DNA of 64,000 bases from Pyrococcus kukulkanii (GTDB lineage: Archaea > Methanobacteriota_B > Thermococci > Thermococcales > Thermococcaceae): the NCBI RefSeq assembly GCF_041647995.1, contig NZ_JARRIB010000003.1, forward strand, positions 1 through 64,000, given 5' to 3'. The translations under genes were made by a program, and so were the position numbers. Of the stretch, positions 1 through 10,133 are shown piece after piece. Numbering within the stretch: position 1 is the stretch's first letter; every line of letters starts with the position of its first letter. Below the pieces are notes generated by a model, which had not been told where the DNA came from, ran no database searches, and worked only from the letters and a program-made list of their open reading frames with translations.

Positions 1-312
1 CTGTCCCATTCATAGGCCTCACTTCCACCCTCACCTCGTCCCAGTGCTCCTCCCCTTTTCCGTTTGGCTGCCCATCGTAATTGTCGAGGAATAACTTGTA
101 CTTGTGTTCTCCTACTCCATAAACTGTTAGGGTGAATGTTGTCACCGTATAGTTTTGAGCGTTCCCTGGAACTCCAGTCCAGTCAATGTTCTTGACTATC
201 GCCCCATCCCCATCACTCACAAAACCCTTAAGACTAATCCTATCATTGTTATAATTCCAAACCTTAACCAGGAACGTCACTTCCCCACCACCCTCAAGCT
301 CAGTAGGATAGG
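1..312. repeat. 312-bp perfect direct repeat, copy 1 (carrier junction)
   Basis: These bases match 16370-16681 with no mismatch that I can find, and the match may continue past the left edge. It ends abruptly at 312, after which the two carriers diverge. It encodes the last beta domain and the junction sequence before the variable C-terminal domain. Identity this perfect between otherwise diverged paralogues points to recent gene conversion or duplication. Confidence 0.93.
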
Positions 313-2491
313 CGTATAACCTTACGGAGAAAGGTGAGTTTATTCTCGTCACCTCAATCCTTCCGCTCTTACTATCTTTCTTTAAATATACATTGTTGGC
401 AGATTTTTCATAAAGATAAACGACCCACCCATACTCTCCAGCCCCAGTTGGTGTCCAAGAAAGGATGAACTCCCTCTCTTTCCCTCCACTAACAACTCCA
501 TCCACTTGATTTACCGTTTTCCCATCAACCACAAGCTCTACCTTAACTGTCTTCTTGCTTGAGTAAGAGTTGCTTACCTTTACCCTAACTTTCACGTTAT
601 CCTGGACTTTCGGCAATGATGGTTCAAAGTTTACCTGCTTAATCTTCAAGCTCCCCGAGGATCCAGAGCTATCCTGGGAAACGGTAACGCTACCAGAAGC
701 ACTAACCTCAAACTGTCCAAACTTAAAGACACCACTGTACCCGTAAGTTCCGGGCTTACCGTAGCGAACCTCTGCTATTTCGAATGTTTTGGAGCTGCTG
801 GCAGGTACAATCACGTCCTTCGAATACCTCCCAGTACCCTCCGGCAAAGCTATGTAGACGGTGCACTTACCGGAGATCTCTTTGTCGTTATCGTTAGTTA
901 TCGTGACGTAAAACGTGACATCTTGGAACGTTTTTGGATGCTCTGGAGAAGGATATATAGAGAGCTTAATTTTATCCGTATCTATCTCCTGTCTCTTGAC
1001 TTCTACCTCTTTGGAATAATCACTAATGATAATTTTCTCTTTGTCGCAGGTAAGGGCAGGGAGAGTTAGATTGAAGTTGGACTTTATTACATCCCCACAC
1101 AGGGATACATAGCTTATCTCCACTTTACCCTTCACCTTAACAATTCCATCATGGTTATCATCGTAAATGGCTTCGCTTATACCAGTCTCAACGATCTCAC
1201 TACCATCTTCAGGATGAAGTATATCTACTGTCTCCGAATACTTTAAGCCATCCCCACTTACCTTAATCTTTAGATCCCTTACGGCATTATCCTTGGCCTT
1301 CAGCTTTATCTTGAGCTTGTATTTAACGTAAGACTCGGTAATTTTTACAGGGACTACCTCTACCGTGACGAGCAATTTGCCCTCGTTTTCCTCCAGCGCA
1401 AGAGTCTGGGAAAGTATTTGATTAATATCTAAACTCTGTATTCCCGTTTTTGTTGTTTCTGTTAAAGGCCACCTAAGCCCCTTGTACACAATATATTTTT
1501 TGCTCTCGCCCAATTTATAAACGACGAGTGAAGAGCGCAACTCGGAAACTTTTTCATTCAGAATTCCCTCAAGTCTCCTATCCCTATTACCCAAGCTCAT
1601 TGCTAAGAGAATAGTTCTAATGTTACCGGCAAGCTCATAGGCTTTGAGGGCATTAGGCCAGTAGTAGAATTTTGTTACAATTGCTGTACGGGAGGATGAC
1701 ATTAACATAAAATTAACGCCACCTCCCTCTCTGTACACGGTACTTCTATTAAGGGGACCTAGGCCAACGGACATGCCTGTGATTATCTCCAGTATCTTAT
1801 CCCTAAGCTTCGTTATCCAAGAAAGTTGGGTCTGTATATCTCCTTCAGCGTAGGCAGAGTAGAAGTTAACCCATTCAAAAGCAAGCGCTGGATTTATCTC
1901 TTTGTGCTTGGTAGGCTTAAGGGGTTCCCCCTTTACTTTCCATAGCCACTTCTCAAGAGCCCAACGCTCGTACTCATTGTACTTGAATCCCACGTCCACA
2001 AAGGCCCTGCTCATGTTCACCAAGAACTCTTCCATGTCAAAGTCTCCATTAATTTTATCAGCATTCTTGGCGATGTACGCTTCAAGCGCCTTAATATCAG
2101 CGTCGCTCCATCCTTGTTCTTTCAACGCCTTTACAGTTTCTTGGGGCAGGCCATTCTCTTTGATATCATAGGCCATTTTTCTAAGTTCTTCTTCCGTATA
2201 GTACAGTTTCACTCCCGACTTCTTAAGCTCTTGAATGCTTGTCCATATCAAAGCCGAAATATTGGCAGCGTTATCTGCCCCTAACCTAGAGTTCTCTACC
2301 AATTGCCTAGCTATTTTGCTATTCCCCGTTTTATTTAGCTCAACAACCAACTTTGCCTCCCTATCTAATATCTTCCAGAACTCATCGTAGGGAGTAGTGT
2401 ACTCTGCCAAGATTAAGCTTTCACTAATCGCCTGATTTACACTCAATGTTAGTATTAACACTACAATATATATACATGCAAATTTCTTCAC
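1..2491 (-). CDS. Secreted polymorphic-toxin carrier protein B (3' end off window)
   Basis: The frame is open from a GTG at 2491 (SD-like GGTGAT just upstream) to the left edge, about 830 codons, so the C-terminus is missing. The protein starts with MKKF and a hydrophobic signal peptide (residues ~3-22). An alpha-helical domain follows to about residue 335 and resembles carrier A (motifs YYTEEEL, GLPQETVKAL, FKYNEYE). After it come several beta-sandwich (CARDB-like) repeats. From about residue 727 the DNA is identical to carrier A for 312 bp, including the junction motif NYDGQPNGKGEEHW. It is probably exported and surface-exposed, delivering a variable C-terminal domain that lies outside the window. 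The toxin-delivery role is inferred from the array at 6-19 kb; a plain S-layer or adhesion role is the alternative. Confidence 0.75.
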   Translation of the reverse strand, partial: MKKFACIYIVVLILTLSVNQAISESLILAEYTTPYDEFWKILDREAKLVVELNKTGNSKIARQLVENSRLGADNAANISALIWTSIQELKKSGVKLYYTEEELRKMAYDIKENGLPQETVKALKEQGWSDADIKALEAYIAKNADKINGDFDMEEFLVNMSRAFVDVGFKYNEYERWALEKWLWKVKGEPLKPTKHKEINPALAFEWVNFYSAYAEGDIQTQLSWITKLRDKILEIITGMSVGLGPLNRSTVYREGGGVNFMLMSSSRTAIVTKFYYWPNALKAYELAGNIRTILLAMSLGNRDRRLEGILNEKVSELRSSLVVYKLGESKKYIVYKGLRWPLTETTKTGIQSLDINQILSQTLALEENEGKLLVTVEVVPVKITESYVKYKLKIKLKAKDNAVRDLKIKVSGDGLKYSETVDILHPEDGSEIVETGISEAIYDDNHDGIVKVKGKVEISYVSLCGDVIKSNFNLTLPALTCDKEKIIISDYSKEVEVKRQEIDTDKIKLSIYPSPEHPKTFQDVTFYVTITNDNDKEISGKCTVYIALPEGTGRYSKDVIVPASSSKTFEIAEVRYGKPGTYGYSGVFKFGQFEVSASGSVTVSQDSSGSSGSLKIKQVNFEPSLPKVQDNVKVRVKVSNSYSSKKTVKVELVVDGKTVNQVDGVVSGGKEREFILSWTPTGAGEYGWVVYLYEKSANNVYLKKDSKSGRIEVTRINSPFSVRLYAYPTELEGGGEVTFLVKVWNYNNDRISLKGFVSDGDGAIVKNIDWTGVPGNAQNYTVTTFTLTVYGVGEHKYKLFLDNYDGQPNGKGEEHWDEVRVEVRPMNGT

Positions 2492-2861
2492 TCTAATCAC
2501 CACTTTTTATAATGCCATTTAGTATTTATAATTTTCTTATGGATTTTTGTCTAATTGGAGAACTATATATAACATGAATTGACCACTGTTCAAAGCAAAA
2601 TTCTACTTGGTGGAGTTTACTGATCTATAAGTTCGCAGATTTAACCACTCAAGTCAGACACAATATAGCTGACCCCCCATGAGAATCATAGAAACTTCTT
2701 ACGACTTCAAGCTTTCTGGCAACCTGTTCAAACTTGACAGCTCTCTGGCTTTGAGCAACAGCTTCAAGGAGTTTTCAGGGGACCTCTCAACAATGAAAAA
2801 TCTGAAAGCCAGAACAAAGACATAAGAGTGTTGAGGACGTAATGCTAAGTACACAAAGGGG
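2492..2861. other. 370-bp intergenic region with one weak 48-codon ORF
   Basis: This is the divergent gap between carrier B and the coiled-coil gene. It holds the carrier B promoter. A plus-strand ORF at 2679-2825 (starts MRIIETSYDF, 48 aa) has no convincing ribosome site and no family I recognise. It could be a decayed gene or chance. I see no RNA gene or mobile-element end here. Confidence 0.4.
2523..2531 (-). promoter_or_regulatory. TATA box for carrier B
   Basis: The minus strand reads TTATAAATA, about 32-40 nt upstream of the GTG start at 2491. That spacing gives a transcription start around 2500-2505 and a very short leader containing the GGTGAT ribosome site. Assigned from archaeal promoter spacing only. 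Confidence 0.45.
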
Positions 2862-2867
2862 ATGTTT

Positions 2868-3146
2868 ATGATTAAGGAAAGATTCTGCAGAGAGTACATA
2901 GCAGAGATAGAAAGACTCGAAAAGTCAATAGCCGAGTTAGAAGAAACTATAATCGAACTAAAGACTCAACTTAGAATGAAGAGTGAAGAGGCAACTTCCC
3001 TTGCAATTGAAAACAGAAATCTAAGGTATAAGCTCGAAAAGCTTGAGAAAAGATACAACCAACTGATTGAGCTCCTGAAGAAGATGAAAATCCCCTTCAT
3101 AATAATTGATGAAGAGAATTTCGAGGAAGATCAAGAAAATATTTAA
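2868..3146 (+). CDS. Small coiled-coil protein of unknown function
   Basis: The product is about 92 residues and highly charged. It is almost entirely predicted coiled coil (residues ~8-70, with repeated IERLEKSIAELEE-type heptads). The short hydrophobic/acidic tail has IPFIIIDEENFEED. I prefer the ATG at 2868 over 2862 because the GGGG at 2858-2861 then has normal SD spacing. It lies 33 bp before alaS on the same strand, so the two may be cotranscribed. I do not recognise a family; a dimeric scaffold or DNA-binding helper is possible but unproven. Confidence 0.6.
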   Translation: MIKERFCREYIAEIERLEKSIAELEETIIELKTQLRMKSEEATSLAIENRNLRYKLEKLEKRYNQLIELLKKMKIPFIIIDEENFEEDQENI

Positions 3147-3179
3147 CCCCTCCCTGCCTTGAAGTTTCAGGGGTGTGAA

Positions 3180-5918
3180 ATGGAGTTCGTCATGAAAACA
3201 AAAATGTTCGAGGAAGAGGGATGGATAAGGAAGAAGTGCAAGGTCTGTGGAAAGCCCTTCTGGACCCTTGATCCCGACAGAGAGACCTGTGGTGATCCTC
3301 CCTGTGACGAGTATCAGTTCATAGGAAAGCCAGGAATACCCAAGAAGTACACGCTCGATGAGATGAGAGAAAAGTTCCTGAGCTTCTTCGAAAAGAAAGG
3401 CCATGGGAGAGTAAAGCGCTATCCAGTATTGCCGAGGTGGAGAGACGACGTTTTATTAGTCGGAGCCTCAATCATGGACTTCCAGCCCTGGGTTATTAGT
3501 GGAGAAGCAGACCCACCAGCTAATCCGCTAGCGATAAGCCAACCCTCAATACGTTTTACGGACATAGACAACGTTGGAATAACCGGTAGGCACTTCACGA
3601 TCTTCGAGATGATGGCCCACCACGCATTCAACTACCCAGGAAAGCCAATTTACTGGATGGACGAGACGGTTGAACTAGCTTTCGAGTTCTTCACTAAGGA
3701 ACTCAAGATGAAGCCCGAGGACATAACCTTCAAGGAGAACCCTTGGGCCGGCGGGGGAAACGCTGGACCTGCATTTGAAGTCCTCTACCGTGGCCTTGAG
3801 GTTGCTACCCTAGTTTTCATGCAGTACAAGAAAGCCCCTGAAAACGCTCCGCCTGAGCAGGTGGTGGAGATAAAGGGTGAGAAGTACGTTCCAATGGAAA
3901 CCAAGGTCGTTGACACTGGTTATGGCCTTGAGAGGCTTGTCTGGATGAGCCAAGGAACTCCAACAGCGTACGATGCAGTCCTGGGTTACGTAGTAGAACC
4001 CCTAAAGAGGATGGCTGGCGTGGAAAAAATAGATGAGAGAATTCTTATGGAAAACTCCAGATTAGCAGGAATGTTTGACATTGAAGATATGGGTGACCTC
4101 AGGTACCTGAGAGAACAGGTCGCAAAGAGAGTTGACATAAGCGTTGAAGAGCTTGAGAAAATGATAAGACCATACGAGCTAATTTACGCAATAGCAGACC
4201 ACACAAAAGCTCTAACCTTCATGCTTGCAGACGGAGTAATCCCCTCCAACGTAAAGGCTGGATACTTGGCGAGGCTTCTAATTAGAAAGAGCATAAGACA
4301 CCTGAGAGAGCTCGGTCTTGAGATTCCTCTATCCGAAGTTGTTGCCATGCACATAAAGGAACTGCACAAAACGTTCCCTGAATTCAAGGAGATGGAAGAT
4401 ATAATCCTAGAAATGATAGACCTAGAAGAGAAGAAGTACGCTGAGACACTAAGAAGAGGATCAGACCTCGTAAAGAGGGAGATAAGCAAGTTGAAGAAGA
4501 GGGGAATAAATGAGCTTCCATTAGAGAGACTCATAACGTTCTATGAGAGTCACGGCTTAACGCCAGAGATAGTAAGGGAAATTGCAGAAAAAGAAGGGGT
4601 CAAGGTTAAGGTTCCGGACAATTTCTACAGTCTTGTAGCTAAGGAAGCAGAAAAAACTGTAGAGGAGAAGGGAGAAAGCATTGTGGACTTCGAGCTTGTC
4701 AAAGACCTCCCGGACACTAGGACGCTCTATTATGAGGATCCTTTCATGAAGGAGTTTGAAGCTGAAGTTCTAAAAGTGATAGACAACTGGGTAGTTTTGG
4801 ATCAAACAGCGTTCTATCCAGAGGGAGGAGGTCAGCCCTACGACACAGGTATTTTCATAGTTGAGGGCGAGGAAGTTAAGGTAACTAACGTCCAAAAGGT
4901 TGGAAAAGTTATTCTCCACAGGGTAGAGAAGCCTGAAAAGTTCAGGGAAGGGATGAAGGTCAGGGGAAGAATAGACTGGGACAGAAGAATACAGCACATG
5001 CGCCACCACACAGGAACCCACGTCCTCATGGGGGCCTTGGTCAGGGTTCTAGGGAGGCACGTCTGGCAGGCTGGAAGCCAGCTAACCACGGATTGGGCTA
5101 GACTCGACATAAGCCACTACAAGAGAATAAGTGATGAAGAGCTGAAGAAGATTGAAGAGCTTGCGAACAGGATAGTCATGGAAAACAGGAAGGTCACCTG
5201 GGAATGGTTGCCAAGGACTGAGGCTGAACAAAAGTACGGGTTTAGGCTCTACCAAGGTGGCGTGGTTCCGGGGAGGGAGATTAGAATTGTAAAGATAGAA
5301 GACTGGGATGTTCAGGCCTGTGGTGGTACTCACTTACCCTACACAGGACTAGTTGGTCCGATAAAAATCCTCAGAACAGAGAGAATTCAAGATGGAGTTG
5401 AGAGAATAATATTTGCCTGTGGTGAGGCTGCAGTAAAAGAGTGGCAGAAAGAGAGAGACCTGCTCAAGAAAGCCAGCCAAGTCCTCAGAGTCCCACCTGA
5501 AAAGGTTCCCGAAACGGCTGAAAGGTTCTTCAACGAGTGGAAAGAGGCTAGGAAAGAAGTTGAGAAGCTTAGGAAGGAGCTAGCGAAGTTGATAGTTTAT
5601 GAGCTTGAAGGTAAGGTTGAAAGAATCGGCGACTTTGAATTCATCGGAGAAATCGTAGAAGGAACAATGGACGACCTTAGAGAGGCTGCCAACAAGCTCA
5701 GGAAAGACAATAGAGTTGTCATGTTGATTAACAAAGAGGGCCACTTTGTAGTTGCAGTGGGAGATTCTGTTAACTTGAAGGCAGGAGATCTTGCAAAACT
5801 CATTACCTCAGTTGCAGGCGGTGGCGGTGGAGGAAGAAAGGAGCTAGCCCAGGGAAGAATTAAAGATATCAACAAGTCCAAGAAGGCAATAGAGAGGGTA
5901 AAAGAGGAGATAAAGTAA
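3180..5918 (+). CDS. alaS: Alanyl-tRNA synthetase (archaeal type)
   Basis: Charges tRNA-Ala with alanine and clears misacylated serine or glycine. The N-terminus has the archaeal zinc module (CKVCGKPFW ... CGDPPC). The class II catalytic core follows ([37 protein letters not shown]). The editing domain has metal ligands HHTGTH near residue 610 and CGGTH near residue 710. The C-terminal C-Ala domain ends in a glycine run ([15 protein letters not shown]). The ATG at 3180 has an SD (GGGGTG) 5 nt upstream and gives 912 aa, better than the upstream TTG at 3159. The frame is intact. It is sandwiched between two same-direction toxin-carrier loci on the opposite strand, an odd setting for an essential gene. 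Confidence 0.97.
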   Translation: MEFVMKTKMFEEEGWIRKKCKVCGKPFWTLDPDRETCGDPPCDEYQFIGKPGIPKKYTLDEMREKFLSFFEKKGHGRVKRYPVLPRWRDDVLLVGASIMDFQPWVISGEADPPANPLAISQPSIRFTDIDNVGITGRHFTIFEMMAHHAFNYPGKPIYWMDETVELAFEFFTKELKMKPEDITFKENPWAGGGNAGPAFEVLYRGLEVATLVFMQYKKAPENAPPEQVVEIKGEKYVPMETKVVDTGYGLERLVWMSQGTPTAYDAVLGYVVEPLKRMAGVEKIDERILMENSRLAGMFDIEDMGDLRYLREQVAKRVDISVEELEKMIRPYELIYAIADHTKALTFMLADGVIPSNVKAGYLARLLIRKSIRHLRELGLEIPLSEVVAMHIKELHKTFPEFKEMEDIILEMIDLEEKKYAETLRRGSDLVKREISKLKKRGINELPLERLITFYESHGLTPEIVREIAEKEGVKVKVPDNFYSLVAKEAEKTVEEKGESIVDFELVKDLPDTRTLYYEDPFMKEFEAEVLKVIDNWVVLDQTAFYPEGGGQPYDTGIFIVEGEEVKVTNVQKVGKVILHRVEKPEKFREGMKVRGRIDWDRRIQHMRHHTGTHVLMGALVRVLGRHVWQAGSQLTTDWARLDISHYKRISDEELKKIEELANRIVMENRKVTWEWLPRTEAEQKYGFRLYQGGVVPGREIRIVKIEDWDVQACGGTHLPYTGLVGPIKILRTERIQDGVERIIFACGEAAVKEWQKERDLLKKASQVLRVPPEKVPETAERFFNEWKEARKEVEKLRKELAKLIVYELEGKVERIGDFEFIGEIVEGTMDDLREAANKLRKDNRVVMLINKEGHFVVAVGDSVNLKAGDLAKLITSVAGGGGGGRKELAQGRIKDINKSKKAIERVKEEIK

Positions 5919-6187
5919 CTTTACCTTTTTCTAGTGTTTGTTTAATCTCTTTTCCTTGATTTTTGGTAAATTATTAAGCAAGATATATCAACGCCCGGAG
6001 GTATACGAGGAGTGTAGTTACTGCGAAGGAGTGAGAAGAGCCTGACCTAACAGTTCCCCAAGTCTGTAATGAGATAAAACCAAAAGACATAGCAGAATGA
6101 AAACTAATTATTTCCATCCCACACTGTTTCCCCTCCAAACTTGATTTTTACTAGCTTTACATAATATGTCGAAATCCTTCAAGTTTT

Positions 6188-6752
6188 TTACATGAATATT
6201 ACTTTGTATAATTCTACGGCATCCTCGCATTCCATCCATGCCTCTATGTTGCTGTCTGACTTCACGGTTATGGTTCTCTCGTCCCCGAGCTCTCCATTAA
6301 CGTAGAGCGCAAAGTAATATTCCCTGGGATTTGCAAAGGTTATGATGAACCATTCTGTTTTAACATCAAGACTGTCAATCTGGCAAATACTAAAATTGTA
6401 TCACTTAAGTCTCCGTCTGGATTTATATAATATAGAAGGCCCTAATGGGAACATTATAAGCTGGGTAATTGTTCTTGTTTCCACAACCACGTCAAAGTGA
6501 ACTTCAGTGCCCGAAACTACTGTACTGGTAGCATTCGGCATGAGCCTGCCGATAAGATTGTCACTAGAAACTTTCAAGCTCCCACTCCTCGATGCCTCCA
6601 GCTGGTTATCTCCCCACACTTCAACCCTCCACGAATGACCTCCAGCCTGAGCACTCCACGTTAAACTCACCACTCCAGTATCCCCGGCACTAACGTTGAT
6701 GCTTCTGCAATCCTTTATCAAGATCGAAATTCTTTTGTTGTTTCATCCATAT
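6188..6752 (-). pseudogene. Decayed fragment of a toxin-carrier protein
   Basis: On the minus strand, pieces in different frames match the middle of carrier A. WSAQAGGHSWRVEVWGDN...SGSLKVS (frame ending 6401) matches carrier A's WTAQAGDHSWRIEV...SGSLEVS. Further beta-domain-like text (KNNYPAYNVPIRAFYI, then NPDGDLSDTILVF, then WFIITFANPREYYFALYVNG) sits in shifted frames to a stop at 6188. At least two frameshifts are needed. There is no signal peptide and no start. This looks like the dead downstream end of the cassette array or a former third carrier. The 269 bp between here and alaS contain nothing I recognise. Confidence 0.65.
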
Positions 6753-6801
6753 AACAATATTTTCACGATCCCTGGAAGTATGAAGAGGGAATAATGAAAA
6801 C

Positions 6802-7502
6802 CTAAACTTTATTATTTCTTCCACCTCCCGGTAACCAGTTTAATTCGAATATTACCAAAAATAAAACCAAATCCAAGACAAGAAACTGCCATCTCGCTCC
6901 ACCAGCAAAAAACGCAATTACTAGAGCGTGGTACACCACTGGGGAAAGGAACCCAGCAACTGACGTTCTCATTGCTTTTCTTCGCATTGTTATTGCATCC
7001 TCATCGAAAAGTTCCTTTAGAAGTCCATAGAGAACTCCTCCGACTCCAACCGCAAAGGAAAGCCAGGTCCAGCCTCCAAACCTCAGCGTTAGCCCAAGCA
7101 TGAACAGCAGTGCCGCTGTCATGTTGATAAACACTGTATATCCCCTGTATGATGAACAAGCAACCGTAAATAGACTGGTGTACAACAGCAGATAACCAAG
7201 GACAATTATTCCTACCTCCTTAGAGCCTCCAGTCCAGGGGGTAAGGGCCAAGAGAGGAGCTAAACTGATATAGCTGGAGAGTATTCTGAGCTTTAATATT
7301 TCAGACGGATATGAACGCTTGAAGAGGAGAGCCGCTAAAAGTGAGGGCACGAGCAATGCAAATGACATAATATAGCTCCTGATGTCCCAATAAATCTGCT
7401 CCTGGTAGTTATCCGCATATACAAAAATCCTGCTGATGTAACAAACAAGTAGCCTAAAATATAAAAAAGCATGGAAAAAGTATAATGATCACGATTTCCC
7501 AT
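6802..7502 (-). pseudogene. Membrane immunity-type protein for the 7.5-8.2 kb cassette, frameshifted
   Basis: This is a polytopic membrane protein with five or six hydrophobic segments. The longest open piece is 188 aa (6802-7368). A natural start lies at ATG 7502 (starts MGNRDHY), six bases after the toxin frame stops. That frame gives the first membrane segment and would join the rest if one base were restored in the A5 run at 7423-7427 (T run in the coding strand), giving about 233 aa. Position directly downstream of a toxin cassette suggests it protects the cell from that toxin. The family is unknown to me. If the short frame starts independently at 7368 it could still be made as a truncated protein. 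Confidence 0.55.
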
Positions 7503-7507
7503 TTGTC

Positions 7508-8223
7508 TCACCCTCCTGTTACGTCGTTTCCGTCAGATCCATTGTCGGGTATCACACCTTCGCCATCTATGAATATCTTCTCAAACACTAGTTTGATCCA
7601 ATTTAGAAACCCAGAGTCCACCAAAGTCTGTCCTGCAACGCCACTTGCTCCTCCGATGGCACCAGCAATGATTCCTCCACCCCCAAAGGTAGCAATGGCT
7701 GCTCCAATTAACGCTCCTGAGGTAAATGCAGTTCCATAATTATATACCGTCTGAACAATGGAATTTGCCTCGGTTATTTCCACTATATCACTTGCTGGTG
7801 GTAGGTTTGTGAAGTACACTTTAACCAGGTATGGGGAGTGCTCTGGAAGCTTGTAGTTAAAAAATGGATCCCCAAATAATAGAGTTGCTATCCCATTCAC
7901 GGTAAAAGTCAGCGATACATTGTTAACCCCATGAGGAGGCACTGTTATTGAAACTTGGTCAATTGTTGCAACTACTGTACCTGTGCCATTCCAAATGACA
8001 TTGTTTCCAAACACAACTTTTGTTATTCTCGTGGAAAAGGCGCTGTTTCCAGTATTCCAGACTCTTATTTTACACTGGGTCGGTCTTTCATCATTTGTGG
8101 CACACTTGAGGGATAATTTAATGTTGCATATGCTAAGGTTGTAGGTTTCACTTCCACGGTCACCCCGCTCCAGTGTTCTTCGCCCTTCCCGTTCGGCTTT
8201 CCATCGTAGTTGTCGAGGAAGAG
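7508..8223 (-). pseudogene. Orphan type-II toxin cassette, frameshifted after the leader
   Basis: The frame opens without a start at the carrier junction sequence (FLDNYDGKPNGKGEEHW, 8223-8145), two to five bases after the preceding gene stops. A one-base deletion near 8136-8142 shifts the frame. The other frame continues with a two-Cys beta domain (C-x9-C), then GDPFFNYKLPEHSPYLVKVY. A glycine-rich hydrophobic hairpin follows (ALIGAAIATFGGGGIIAGAI). The tail ends SDGNDVTGG. The gene lacks promoter and signal peptide, so it is read as a silent C-terminal domain that could be swapped onto a carrier. A pore-forming mode is inferred from the hydrophobic hairpin and the membrane immunity partner. 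Confidence 0.6.
8145..8223 (-). repeat. Cassette leader repeat (carrier junction homology)
   Basis: About 79 bp encode FLDNYDGKPNGKGEEHW plus GVTVEVKP, nearly matching the carrier A junction at 16384-16460. It begins right after the stop of the upstream immunity gene and has no start codon. This fits a short homology arm for recombination with the carrier. Confidence 0.75.
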
Positions 8224-8228
8224 CTATT

Positions 8229-8768
8229 TCATTGCTTCATGTTTGCCCCCCTGAGATCCAGCAGTTTTTTGATATCTCCATCAAGCCACCACAGCAAGAC
8301 TCCATATGGGAGTGCTAGGAATGTGCGAAAGAGCATTGCCATCAATAGTGCGGGAAGATACATAAGAGCCATACGTGTTTTCTCATGCTCACATACATAT
8401 TGCGTACGAAAGCCGTACCACATGGGGAACCATAATAGTACATCCATCAGGGCTATTATCCCATACTTCAAGAGTAGCACAGCAAATACGGGCAGGTAAC
8501 CTAAAGATGCAAAGGAACACGCCGCTTCAACTTCCCTCCTGATTATCCCTCTCAGAGACCATGCGACGCTTAACAGCGATAGAGACAGCCAAAGCAGGAA
8601 TATTGCCATGAAAGCCATGAGGTCATTGTTTGTTTGGCTCATCTTAAGGTACAGAAAAGATGCCAAGAGCACCCCCGCCCCTACCAATGCCCTGCGCTCT
8701 GAGATAAGAGCTCCTATGCCGATAATAATCCACAAAAAGATGGAAATAGCAAGGAAAACGTCCAACAT
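8229..8768 (-). CDS. Small polytopic membrane protein, probable immunity protein
   Basis: An intact 179-aa protein with about five transmembrane segments, starting MLDVFLAISIFLW and ending in a charged tail (LLDLRGANMKQ). It sits between the immunity gene at 8826-9452 and the leader of the next cassette, and no toxin cassette lies directly upstream of it. It may therefore be a second or orphan immunity gene whose toxin has been lost. I recognise no family. Its size and topology match the other array membrane proteins (169-208 aa). Confidence 0.65.
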   Translation of the reverse strand: MLDVFLAISIFLWIIIGIGALISERRALVGAGVLLASFLYLKMSQTNNDLMAFMAIFLLWLSLSLLSVAWSLRGIIRREVEAACSFASLGYLPVFAVLLLKYGIIALMDVLLWFPMWYGFRTQYVCEHEKTRMALMYLPALLMAMLFRTFLALPYGVLLWWLDGDIKKLLDLRGANMKQ

Positions 8769-8825
8769 TCATCCCCTACTACACAATTGTTGTCGTTTTC
8801 TTCGGAAAACCATGTTTCAACCTTT

Positions 8826-9452
8826 TCAATATCGCTCCCACCCATTCTCACCTAATCTTTTCTCTGTGAGGTGCATTAGGAGGAACATGCTAACTCCAAA
8901 AACAATTCCCATGCCCATTATGACGGGATCTGCCCTCTTCCAGTTTATCAGCCCCCATAGAATCACGTACGAAATCAGGAACAACGCTTTTGTTTTAAGC
9001 TTCACGTTTCTCTTCACAACGTAGTGCATCAACAGCAGCGACGCTAGACCTACTGCAGAGAGAGTCTTTGTTGGCAGTCCAAGACACACAATAACTGAAA
9101 GTGCCAGAATAGTGGCATCAACGTTGCCTTTTTGCATCTTAAGGTTCCTCACTGATAATGCAGGAATTAAAAGCACCAAACCTGCCAAAATCCACGAGGA
9201 GGGACTTTTCGTGGCGTATGCGAATGGATAGAATCCTAAGACAGGTAACACTGCATGCACGAACATTAAATCCTCCTTTTCTTTTGCAAAGAGGTAGCCA
9301 ATGAAAAGGAACGGTAGAGATATCATCGCAAACAGAGCTCCAGCAGCTATCCCTTCTTCTCTACCGGAGACCGCTACTATTATCTGAAGCGTGGAGACCA
9401 TTAAAAGTCCTGGAAAAATAAGAGGAAGGGAGACACGTATGCTTACTCTCAT
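8826..9452 (-). CDS. Polytopic membrane protein, probable immunity protein of the 9.5-10.1 kb cassette
   Basis: An intact 208-aa protein with six or seven hydrophobic segments (starts MRVSIRVSLPLIFPG, charged end RLGENGWERY). It starts five bases after the toxin frame's stop; the toxin's last codons and stop supply its ribosome site (GGGTGAGGAT), so the two are translationally linked. The arrangement of toxin then membrane protein recurs throughout the array, which is why I infer an immunity role against a membrane-active toxin. No family is recognised. Confidence 0.65.
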   Translation of the reverse strand: MRVSIRVSLPLIFPGLLMVSTLQIIVAVSGREEGIAAGALFAMISLPFLFIGYLFAKEKEDLMFVHAVLPVLGFYPFAYATKSPSSWILAGLVLLIPALSVRNLKMQKGNVDATILALSVIVCLGLPTKTLSAVGLASLLLMHYVVKRNVKLKTKALFLISYVILWGLINWKRADPVIMGMGIVFGVSMFLLMHLTEKRLGENGWERY

Positions 9453-9456
9453 ATCC

Positions 9457-10133
9457 TCACCCCCCAGCTACAGAGTTATTATCATTTTCTCCCGCCCCAG
9501 GATTACTGATTCCCCAAGCAATATTCCCCCATAAATCCCATATGAACGTGCCTAGTGGTTTTATTACATATTCCGTTGTTGCTGCTCCAGCAAGAAACGT
9601 TGCTACAAATGAGAGTGATATTGGATTTGTGCCTGCAATTACCGCAACTACTGCACCTCCTGCGAAGTCCGCAGCTAGACCAACCGCTACATCCTTCCAG
9701 TCCTTTTCATCTTCCACAATTGTTATAACATCGGAGATGGGGAACGTTAAGCCGGCCAAATGAACTTCAATTCAATCAGATATGAGGGAGTTTCAAGTAA
9801 TCTGTGAGTATAACCCCAGTGGCCGAAGTAGTAGTTCGCCAGCTCGTCGTTTATGGTTATCGTTATTGTTAAGTCTTCTTGCATGTTTGTCGGAGTTAGA
9901 GTTACAGTTTGCTTGTTAACTGTGACACTACTCGGACCGTTAGGCCATACCTTCTTACCACCAAAGTCAACTTCTTGAAGACTCAGCGTAACCGTATCAG
10001 ACCTCTTCAGCTCAAGGTGAACAGTACAAGTAGTTGAATCATCCAAAGGAACAACTGCAGGCTCACACTTCATGCTTGCAATCACGTTGCCCACAGACCC
10101 CACTTCCACCCCCACCTCGCTCCAGTCTATCAC
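9457..10133 (-). pseudogene. Orphan type-II toxin cassette, frameshifted
   Basis: A GTG at 10133, adjacent to the stop of the previous gene, opens into a shortened leader (DWSEVGVEV, compare HWSEVTMEV). It continues as a two-Cys beta domain (C-x12-C) with GGKKVWPN and ELANYYFG. At 9757-9760 a one-base loss in a T run splits the protein. The second part (to 9457) has a hydrophobic Ala/Gly-rich region (VAVIAGTNPISLSFVATFLAG), an aromatic amphipathic stretch (FIWDLWGNIAWGI) and the acidic tail GENDNNSVAGG. Restoring one T gives a continuous ~226-aa domain that matches the layout of the 7.5-8.2 kb and 13.0-13.8 kb cassettes. The two parts could be separate overlapping genes, but the shared layout favours decay. 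Confidence 0.6.

Noticed and set aside
1902-2171. Plus-strand open frames inside carrier B and other large genes
   Set aside because: They are antisense shadows of real genes, without ribosome sites or protein-like composition.
2679-2825. 48-codon ORF upstream of the coiled-coil gene
   Set aside because: No ribosome site, no recognisable family, and an overlapping antisense frame of equal quality; kept only as a note on the intergenic region.
5919-6187. Possible insertion-sequence end after alaS
   Set aside because: No terminal inverted repeats or transposase residues could be identified; the stretch shows nothing recognisable.
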